Assembly: GCA_934667295.1 (NCBI GenBank)
Contig: CAKULR010000061.1
Span: 1 to 9,084 of the forward strand
Direction: 5' to 3'
Length of the DNA: 9,084 bases
DNA from: an uncultured Kiritimatiellota bacterium
GTDB lineage: Bacteria; Verrucomicrobiota; Kiritimatiellia; RFP12; UBA1067
The position numbers were made by a program, and so were the translations under genes. Position 1 is the stretch's first letter; each line of letters starts with the position of its first letter. Under the pieces are notes generated by a model that was not told the origin of the DNA, ran no database searches, and saw only the letters and a program-made list of their open reading frames with translations. Of this stretch, positions 1-5,710 are shown in pieces.

Positions 1-332
1 CCTCCGTGCAGCCGCACTACGTCGCCTTCACGCGCGGCCCCGTGCTCCTCGCGCGCGACAGCCGCCTCGACCGGGGCGACCAGACGGAGCCGTTCCGCAG
101 GGGGATCCGCGACGGGCAGACGATGGGGGGCTTCTCGGCGGTGCGCGCGCCGAGCGACGACATCTGGATGGCGTTCAACGCCGTGCTGCCGATCGGCAGC
201 CACCACGAGAACCCCGAGGGACGCTACCCGGAGGCGGTCGTCTTCTGCGACTACGCCTCGGCCGGCAATACCTGGCACCGCGACAACTACTACCGCACCT
301 GGTTCCCGATCGAATGGGGTCCGACGGAGTAG
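1..332 (+). CDS. C-terminal fragment of a GH127-like (DUF1680, beta-L-arabinofuranosidase-type) glycoside hydrolase
   Basis: This is the 3' end of a gene that begins before the window; the frame is open from the first bases (codons in phase with position 3) to a TAG at 330-332. About 109 residues remain. The segment YVAFTRGPVLLARDSR matches the conserved 'VALxRGPLVLAxD' strand seen near the C-terminus of GH127/DUF1680 proteins. The later DYASAGNTW followed by an aromatic-rich RTWFPIEW ending also fits the closing beta-sandwich of that family. Known GH127 members are retaining beta-L-arabinofuranosidases that use a cysteine nucleophile in the (alpha/alpha)6 barrel. That catalytic part lies upstream and cannot be inspected, so substrate and activity are inferred. 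The GTG at position 6 is an internal valine, not a start. Only 50 bp separate this stop from the next gene and no hairpin lies between, so the two are probably co-transcribed. Confidence 0.72.
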   Translation, partial: SVQPHYVAFTRGPVLLARDSRLDRGDQTEPFRRGIRDGQTMGGFSAVRAPSDDIWMAFNAVLPIGSHHENPEGRYPEAVVFCDYASAGNTWHRDNYYRTWFPIEWGPTE

Positions 333-370
333 GCCCCATCCCATTGACTGAACGACGAAGACGACGAAAA

Positions 371-376
371 AGAGGA
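371..376 (+). promoter_or_regulatory. Ribosome binding site of the HzsA-related gene
   Basis: AGAGGA lies 6 nt upstream of the ATG at 383, with its GAGG core able to pair with the 16S rRNA tail. This fixes the start at 383 rather than at the in-frame ATG at 314, which lies inside the upstream gene, lacks such a site, and would put an Arg/Lys-rich stretch in front of the signal peptide. Confidence 0.75.
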
Positions 377-382
377 CCTGAC

Positions 383-3300
383 ATGAAGACCCGAATGCTC
401 GCGTTCGCGCTCGCGCTCCCCGCACTTGCCGTGCTGGCCGCCACGCCCGAGGAGGCCGCCGCCGCGCGCCGCGCCCGGGAACAGCTGCTGCGCTTCACGC
501 CGGAGGCGGCCCGCCGCGCGATGGCGGACCTGAAGGCGAACCCGAAGTACGACTACGCGAGGCACAACCCCGCCGTGGAGGCGCTGATCGCGAAGCTCGA
601 CTTCGCGAAGCGGGCGCTGGAGAAGGGGACGGACGCGGAGAAGGCCGAGGCCGTGAAGCTCGTGGAGGGCTACCGCGCCGCGATGCTCGCGAACCCGATC
701 CTCGACTTCGACAGGATCCTCTGCGTCCACCGCAGGATCAACGGCGCGCGCAACGCCTTCGGCGGACGCGGGAGCGGCATGACGGGCCTCAACGCCGAGA
801 ACCACATGGTCGCCCCGCGCACGGGCTTCGAGAACGAGATCGGCGTCTTGAGCAACCTGCGCGGCAAGCCGGTGTTCACGCCCCTCTACAAGCCGACGGA
901 CAGGACGTCCATCGTGCGCGACATCGACCTCGACTTCGACGCGAGCCGCATCCTCTTCACCGGCTACAAGGGCACGAACAACCTCTTCGGCATCTACGAG
1001 ATCAAGGCCGACTTCGCGAAGCTCACGCCCGAGATGCCGTACCAGACGCCCGAGCTCGTCTCGCCCGAGGACGGCAAGTACGACATCCAGTGGTGGGACG
1101 CGAGCTACCTGCCGAACAAAGACCAGGTGGTCATGCTCGGCACGGCGGCCTACCAGTTCCTCCCCTGCGAGGACGGCAACATGCCGATGGCCGTCCTCTA
1201 CCGCAAGGACCGCAGGACGGGCGAGGTGCGCCAGCTCACCTACGAGCAGGACAGCGACTACACGCCCTCGATCACGCACGACGGCCGCATCCTCTACACG
1301 CGCTGGGAATACTCCGACCAGCCGCACTACTGGAGCCGCGTCCTCATGACGATGAACCCCGACGGCATCGGCCAGCTCGCCGTGTGGGGCTCGAACTCGT
1401 TCGTGCCGACCTTCTTCTACTGCGCGCGGTCGATCCCCGGCGACCCCCACAAGATCACGATGATCGGCGGCGGCCACCACGACCGCGCCGAGGTGGGGCG
1501 CATGTTCATCGTCGACCCCACGCTCGCGCGCGGCTATCCGTTCAGGTACGACCCGCCGGACCGCGACTGGGGGCCGCCCCGGCATACGCTGCGCATTCCC
1601 ACGCAGACGTTCCCGAAGGAGAAGACCGGCCTCGCGCACGAGTTCCCCGGCTGGGGGAAGGACGTCGAGGGCGACATGGCCGACCCGTACACGATGAACC
1701 AGTTCGCGCGCGGCAAGCCCTACTTCCTCCACCCGTACCCGCTCAGCGAGAACTACCACCTCGCGGGCGTGAAGACCGCGCCGGACGCGCTCATCGGCCT
1801 CTACCTCGTGGACCGCTTCGACAACATCACGCTCATCGCCGAGTGCGAGGACGGCCTCTACTGCGAGCCGATCCCGTTCACCGCGAAGAAGCGCCCGCCA
1901 ATCATCCCCGACCGCAGCGTGCCGGGCAAGAAGACGTGCAGCGTCCACATCGCCGACATCTACAACGGCCCCGGCCTCAAGGGCGTGCCGCGCGGCACGG
2001 TCAAGAAGCTGCGCCTCTTCAGCTACCACTACAACTACCACAAGACGGGAGGCCACTCCTCCACGGGCTGGATCAAAGGCGACTACCGCGACCGCGTGGA
2101 GTCGAGCTGGGACGTGAAGCGCCCGCTCGGCACGGTCGATCTGGAGGAGGACGGCAGCTGCTGCTTCGAGATGCCGGCGAACACGCCCGTCTCCGTGCAG
2201 CCGCTCGACGGGGAGGGCCGGGCCGTGCAGCTCATGCGCTCCTGGATCGTGGGCATGCCGGGCGAGCGCGTCTCCTGCACGGGGTGCCACGAGGACAACC
2301 GCTCCTCCGTCCACACGAAGCGCACGATCGCCGACGAGAAGTACTTCAAGGGGCAGATCCAGCAGATCAAGCCGCTTGACGGCGGCATGGTGCGTCCGTG
2401 GGGCTTCGAGAACGAAGTCTTCCCCGTCGTCAAGAAGTACTGCCTCTCCTGCCACGGCGACCCCGAAAAGGCGCCCGTCGCGAAGTGCGACCAGGGCGGC
2501 GCGAAGGAGGTGAAGGTGGACGTGTTCACGAAGTACGAGCTGAGCGGCAAGCGGCTCGTGATGGACAACGCCGTGAACGCCTACAAGATGCTCCACCCCT
2601 ACATCCGCCGTCCCGGACCCGAGAGCGAGGAGACGCTGCTGCCGCCGATGGACTACCACGCCTCCACGAGCCCGCTCGTGCAGATGCTCCGCAAGGGCCA
2701 CCACGGCGTGCAGCTGGCGGACGCGGACTACCTGAAGATCTACGAGTGGATCGACCTCAACGCGCCGTTCTGGGGCAAGTGGAACCCGCCCGCCTACGCG
2801 AGCGAGGCACCGGACCCGAAGAACCCGAAGAAGCGCTCCGGCTTCATGTGGGCCGGCGAGGAGGACCAGGTGGCGCGCCGCCTGGAGCTGCAGAAGCGCT
2901 ACGCGAACGTGCCGGACAACCCCGAGGCCGAGCACGACGCCTACCACGCGCTCGTCACGTCGCGTGTCGTGAAGGCCGTCGCCCCGGCGCCGAAGCCCGC
3001 GCCCGCCCCCGTGCCGAAGCTCGCGGGATGGCCGATGAACGTGCTCCAGAGCGCGGACGCGCAGCTCGGCGCGATCGACCAGATCGCCCCCGTGACGACG
3101 AAGACGCTCGTCCTCGGCGGCGGGCAGTCCCTCACCTTCCGCCGCATCCCGGCGGGGCAGTTCGTGATGGGCAGCGCGACGGGTTATCCCGACGAGCGCC
3201 CGATGGCCGTCGTGCGCATCGACAGGCCGTTCTGGATCAGCGAGATGGAGATCCGCAACGACCAGTACAACGTGTTCGACCCCGAGCACGACTCCCGCTA

Positions 3301-3940
3301 CCAGGACGAGTTCGGCAAGGACCACGTCTTCCCCGGCCACATCGGCAACCACCGCCGCCAGCCGGTCGTGCGCGTCACCTGGCACGACGCGATGCGCTTC
3401 TGCCAGTGGCTCTCGAAGACCTGCGGCGTGAAGGCGAACCTGCCGACCGAGGCGCAGTGGGAGTGGGCCGCGCGCGCGGGCACCGACACGCCGTTCCCGT
3501 GGGGCGGGCTCGACGACGACTTCTCGAAGTTCGCGAACTTCGCGGACCGCGACACGCGCTACCAGGTCGTCGGCTTCGACGGCGGCGGCAACATCCGCAG
3601 ACGCCATCCTTTCCGCATCGACCAGAACTACCCGCTCCACGACGAGCGCTTCCTGGACGACTGGTTCAACCTGAACTACGTCGGCCGCGCGAACTGCAAC
3701 CGCTGGGGACTCTACGACATGCACGGCAACGCGAGCGAGTGGACGCGCTCCGACTACGCGCCGTACCCCTACGTGGACGGCGACGGGCGCAACGCCTGCG
3801 ACCCGAAGGCGAAGAAGGTGGCGCGCGGTGGCTCGTATGCGTCGCGTCCACGCGACGGCACGAGCTCCTACCGCCTCTGCTACGAGCCGTGGCAGACGGT
3901 GTTCGACGTCGGCTTCCGCGTGATTCTCGAATGTGAATAG
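383..3940 (+). CDS. Exported HzsA-related diheme c-type cytochrome protein fused to an FGE/SUMF1-like domain
   Basis: The protein has 1185 aa from the ATG at 383. Residues 1-20 form a Sec signal peptide (MKTR, then a Leu/Ala-rich core, likely cleaved after Ala19 or Ala20), so it acts outside the cytoplasm. A charged helical region (about 21-120) precedes a beta-propeller-like region (about 150-490; repeats such as VRDIDLDFDASRILFTG at 178 and HDGRILYTRWEY at 299). The next part resembles the middle and C-terminal regions of hydrazine synthase alpha-like proteins, including PANTPVSVQPLDGEG near 598. Two haem c motifs follow: CTGCH at 632-636 and CLSCH at 687-691. PPMDYH (754-759) and GHHGV (772-776) are typical of the PVC relatives. 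A Pro/Ala linker (867-879) joins a C-terminal formylglycine-generating-enzyme-like domain (about 917-1183; PAGQFVMGS, LPTEAQWEWAARAG, LYDMHGNASEWT, GFR). The two active-site cysteines of true FGEs are not visible, so this domain may be structural, binding or differently catalytic. The family is established in anammox hydrazine synthase, but no HzsB/C partner is here, so the reaction is unknown. It follows the GH127-like gene closely. Confidence 0.85.
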   Translation: MKTRMLAFALALPALAVLAATPEEAAAARRAREQLLRFTPEAARRAMADLKANPKYDYARHNPAVEALIAKLDFAKRALEKGTDAEKAEAVKLVEGYRAAMLANPILDFDRILCVHRRINGARNAFGGRGSGMTGLNAENHMVAPRTGFENEIGVLSNLRGKPVFTPLYKPTDRTSIVRDIDLDFDASRILFTGYKGTNNLFGIYEIKADFAKLTPEMPYQTPELVSPEDGKYDIQWWDASYLPNKDQVVMLGTAAYQFLPCEDGNMPMAVLYRKDRRTGEVRQLTYEQDSDYTPSITHDGRILYTRWEYSDQPHYWSRVLMTMNPDGIGQLAVWGSNSFVPTFFYCARSIPGDPHKITMIGGGHHDRAEVGRMFIVDPTLARGYPFRYDPPDRDWGPPRHTLRIPTQTFPKEKTGLAHEFPGWGKDVEGDMADPYTMNQFARGKPYFLHPYPLSENYHLAGVKTAPDALIGLYLVDRFDNITLIAECEDGLYCEPIPFTAKKRPPIIPDRSVPGKKTCSVHIADIYNGPGLKGVPRGTVKKLRLFSYHYNYHKTGGHSSTGWIKGDYRDRVESSWDVKRPLGTVDLEEDGSCCFEMPANTPVSVQPLDGEGRAVQLMRSWIVGMPGERVSCTGCHEDNRSSVHTKRTIADEKYFKGQIQQIKPLDGGMVRPWGFENEVFPVVKKYCLSCHGDPEKAPVAKCDQGGAKEVKVDVFTKYELSGKRLVMDNAVNAYKMLHPYIRRPGPESEETLLPPMDYHASTSPLVQMLRKGHHGVQLADADYLKIYEWIDLNAPFWGKWNPPAYASEAPDPKNPKKRSGFMWAGEEDQVARRLELQKRYANVPDNPEAEHDAYHALVTSRVVKAVAPAPKPAPAPVPKLAGWPMNVLQSADAQLGAIDQIAPVTTKTLVLGGGQSLTFRRIPAGQFVMGSATGYPDERPMAVVRIDRPFWISEMEIRNDQYNVFDPEHDSRYQDEFGKDHVFPGHIGNHRRQPVVRVTWHDAMRFCQWLSKTCGVKANLPTEAQWEWAARAGTDTPFPWGGLDDDFSKFANFADRDTRYQVVGFDGGGNIRRRHPFRIDQNYPLHDERFLDDWFNLNYVGRANCNRWGLYDMHGNASEWTRSDYAPYPYVDGDGRNACDPKAKKVARGGSYASRPRDGTSSYRLCYEPWQTVFDVGFRVILECE

Positions 3941-3959
3941 CCCCCGCGGAACGGGAGAC

Positions 3960-3989
3960 GGGAGGGTCGCAACTTGTTGCGACCCTCTC
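3960..3989 (+). terminator. Strong hairpin, probable terminator after the HzsA-related gene
   Basis: An 11-bp perfect stem (GAGGGTCGCAA at 3962-3972 with TTGCGACCCTC at 3977-3987) closes a 4-nt CTTG loop and can be lengthened by a G-T and a G-C pair. It starts about 20 nt after the TAG at 3938-3940. No run of T follows on the + strand (next bases are CTGTGTACC), so it is not a textbook intrinsic terminator. It may act with Rho, or stabilise the mRNA 3' end. Its place between a stop codon and a new promoter supports an end-of-unit role. Confidence 0.68.
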
Positions 3990-4072
3990 CTGTGTACCCC
4001 CTTCATCTCCGCGCTAAGCACCACAGGCTATATCGACTCGACGCTCATTAGTACCGAGCGGCGGAATCGCAT

Positions 4073-4102
4073 TTGCCGCATGGACGCCGCAAATGCTATA
4101 AT
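4073..4102 (+). promoter_or_regulatory. Sigma70-type promoter for the AAA-ATPase-like gene, likely giving a leaderless mRNA
   Basis: A perfect -10 hexamer TATAAT lies at 4097-4102, in one of the few AT-rich spots of this GC-rich window. A -35-like TTGCCG at 4073-4078 (4 of 6 matches to TTGACA) is 18 bp upstream. The start of transcription expected about 7 nt after the -10 falls at 4109-4110, which is the A of the ATG at 4110. No Shine-Dalgarno sequence precedes that ATG. Both facts point to a leaderless transcript. Confidence 0.7.
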
Positions 4103-4109
4103 CTGCGTC

Positions 4110-5669
4110 ATGGAAAAGCTCGCGACAGACATCTACACGTTCTCCGAACTCGTGAAGAACGGTTTCACCTACATCGACAAGACGGACCGGCTGTGGCCGC
4201 TCGTCAACCTGTCGGTCGGAAAGCAGTTCTTCATCGCGCGGCCGCGACGGTTCGGGAAGTCGCTCACGGTGTCCGTCCTCCAGGCCCTCTTCGAGGGACG
4301 GCGCGACCTCTTCAAGGGGCTCTTCATCGAACCGCGGTGGGACTGGTCGAAGACGTGGCCCGTCCTGCGGCTCGACCTGGGGAGCGTCCAGCCCGACCGC
4401 GCGGAGGACCTGGATGGTCTCTTCACGGGCATTCTCGCGCGGGAGGCGTCGCGCAACGGCGTTGCGCTGCGGCAGGGCGAGTCCGCGCCGATCTCGTTCA
4501 TGAACCTCATTGACGACCTCGCGGCGAAGTCGCCCGACGGGAAGATGGCGCTTCTGATCGACGAGTACGACAAGCCGCTGCTGAAGAAGCTCAACACGCC
4601 GGACGTGATCCCGTTCCGCAACGCGCTCAAGGCGTTCTATTCCGTCGTCAAGACGCTGGAGGGCAGGCAGCGCTTCACGTTCCTGACGGGCATCAGCAAG
4701 TTCTCGAAGGTCTCCATTTTCTCCGACCTCAACAACCTCAACGACATGACGATGGAGCTGAGCTGCGCGACGCTCTTCGGCTACACGCCCGAGGAAGTGG
4801 CGAAGAACCTGCCGGGGCTTCTGCACCGCTTCGCCGGGGCGAACGGGCTCACGGACGCGCAGGGGCTTGCGGAGATCGAGCGCTGGTACGACGGCTACCT
4901 GTTCCATCCGAAGGCCGAACAGGTCATCAACCCGGTTTCGCTCGGCTGCTGCCTGAAGTCGACGGAGCTCCGCAACTACTGGTCGACGACGGCGATGACG
5001 ACGTTCCTGATGGACGAGCTGAAGAGGAAGCCGCTCAACTTCGCGAAGGTGAATGTGGATGAGTCGGTATTGGGAACCTACGAGCCGGACAAGGCCGACT
5101 TCACGACGCTCCTTTTCCAGACGGGGTATCTCACGATCCGGGGTTTCCAGCAGCGGGGGGCGGCGCGTCGCTACAGGCTCGACTTCCCGAACCTGGAGGT
5201 CGAGAACTCGTTCCTACGGCAGGTCGTGCCGGCCTACACGGGGCAGGAGGAGAACCGCGCGAACGACATCCAGGCGGATGCGGTGGAGGCGCTTTACGAC
5301 CATGAGCCGGAGAAGTTCGTTGCGGCGCTGAAGCGGCTCTTCGCGAACATCCCCTACGACCTCACCGACCGCCAGAACGAGCAGATGTGGCAGGCGATCG
5401 TGTACGTGATCCTGAAAATGATCGGCGTCGCGGCGGAGGCGGAGGTGAAGACGAACGAGGGCCGCATCGACATGACGCTCGAGACGCCGGAGCACGCCTA
5501 CGTGGTCGAGTTCAAGCTGGACCGGTCGGCCGCCGAGGCGATCCGCCAGATCCGCGAGAACCGCTATGCAGATCGGTTCGCGGGCAACGGCAAGACGCTC
5601 ACGCTCATCGGCCTCGCGTTCTCGAAGGAGGAACGCACCATCGTCGATGCGGCCATCGAGGAGGTTTGA
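4110..5669 (+). CDS. AAA-ATPase-like / PD-(D/E)XK nuclease-domain protein (PF09820 + DUF1703 type)
   Basis: From the ATG at 4110 the protein has 519 aa and no signal peptide, so it is cytoplasmic. The N-terminus (FSELVKNGFTYIDKT) is the usual beginning of this family. Residues 41-51, FIARPRRFGKS, are its degenerate Walker A loop. LLIDEYDKP at 148-156 is Walker B, with Asp151-Glu152. FLTGISKFSKVSIFSDLNNL from 191 is a family hallmark. The C-terminal part carries a complete PD-(D/E)XK core: Asp454 in GRIDMT, then Glu467-Phe-Lys469 in VVEFKL, and a following Gln in AIRQI. All key residues look intact. Such proteins are common, often in many copies, in Bacteroidota and PVC genomes, and their biological role is not established; roles in defence or mobile-element biology are guesses. 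In-frame ATGs at 3933 and 4080 exist, but the first overlaps the previous gene and hairpin and the second lies in the promoter, so 4110 is preferred. It has its own promoter and lies between carbohydrate-related genes. Confidence 0.88.
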   Translation: MEKLATDIYTFSELVKNGFTYIDKTDRLWPLVNLSVGKQFFIARPRRFGKSLTVSVLQALFEGRRDLFKGLFIEPRWDWSKTWPVLRLDLGSVQPDRAEDLDGLFTGILAREASRNGVALRQGESAPISFMNLIDDLAAKSPDGKMALLIDEYDKPLLKKLNTPDVIPFRNALKAFYSVVKTLEGRQRFTFLTGISKFSKVSIFSDLNNLNDMTMELSCATLFGYTPEEVAKNLPGLLHRFAGANGLTDAQGLAEIERWYDGYLFHPKAEQVINPVSLGCCLKSTELRNYWSTTAMTTFLMDELKRKPLNFAKVNVDESVLGTYEPDKADFTTLLFQTGYLTIRGFQQRGAARRYRLDFPNLEVENSFLRQVVPAYTGQEENRANDIQADAVEALYDHEPEKFVAALKRLFANIPYDLTDRQNEQMWQAIVYVILKMIGVAAEAEVKTNEGRIDMTLETPEHAYVVEFKLDRSAAEAIRQIRENRYADRFAGNGKTLTLIGLAFSKEERTIVDAAIEEV

Positions 5670-5698
5670 CGGGCGCCGCCACTGGAAATGACGGAAAT

Positions 5699-5704
5699 GG
5701 AGAG
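5699..5704 (+). promoter_or_regulatory. Ribosome binding site of the GH2-type hydrolase gene
   Basis: GGAGAG lies 6 nt upstream of the ATG at 5711, which starts a clear signal peptide. The contrast with the preceding gene, which has no such site, shows that this organism uses both Shine-Dalgarno and apparently leaderless initiation within a few kilobases. Confidence 0.75.
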
Positions 5705-5710
5705 TGAAAG

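Noticed and set aside
344..372. TTGACT at 344-349 as a promoter for the HzsA-related gene
   Set aside because: The -35 match is good but the sequence 17 bp downstream (AAAAAG) is a poor -10, so co-transcription with the upstream gene is more likely.
383..3940. Reading the HzsA-related gene as a true anammox hydrazine synthase subunit
   Set aside because: No HzsB/C or multiheme partner is present, the first haem site lacks the expected downstream Tyr, an FGE-like domain is fused, and the neighbours are glycan genes.
290..4024. A 1244-codon open frame on the - strand opposite the HzsA-related gene
   Set aside because: It is rich in Arg, Val, Ala, His and Leu and shows no domain motif. It arises because the GC-rich codons of the + gene avoid stops in one antisense frame. 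The + strand product has a signal peptide and many family motifs.
3933..4109. N-terminal extension of the AAA-ATPase-like protein from ATG 3933 or 4080
   Set aside because: The first overlaps the previous stop and runs through the hairpin; the second lies between the -35 and -10 boxes. Neither has a ribosome binding site, and family members begin near the ATG at 4110.
5665..5693. TTGACG at 5665-5670 as a promoter for the GH2-type gene
   Set aside because: It overlaps the stop codon of the previous gene and no reasonable -10 hexamer lies 16-18 bp downstream.
5683..5700. Short direct repeat GGAAATG before the GH2-type gene
   Set aside because: Two 7-bp copies are too short to support a regulatory or mobile-element repeat.
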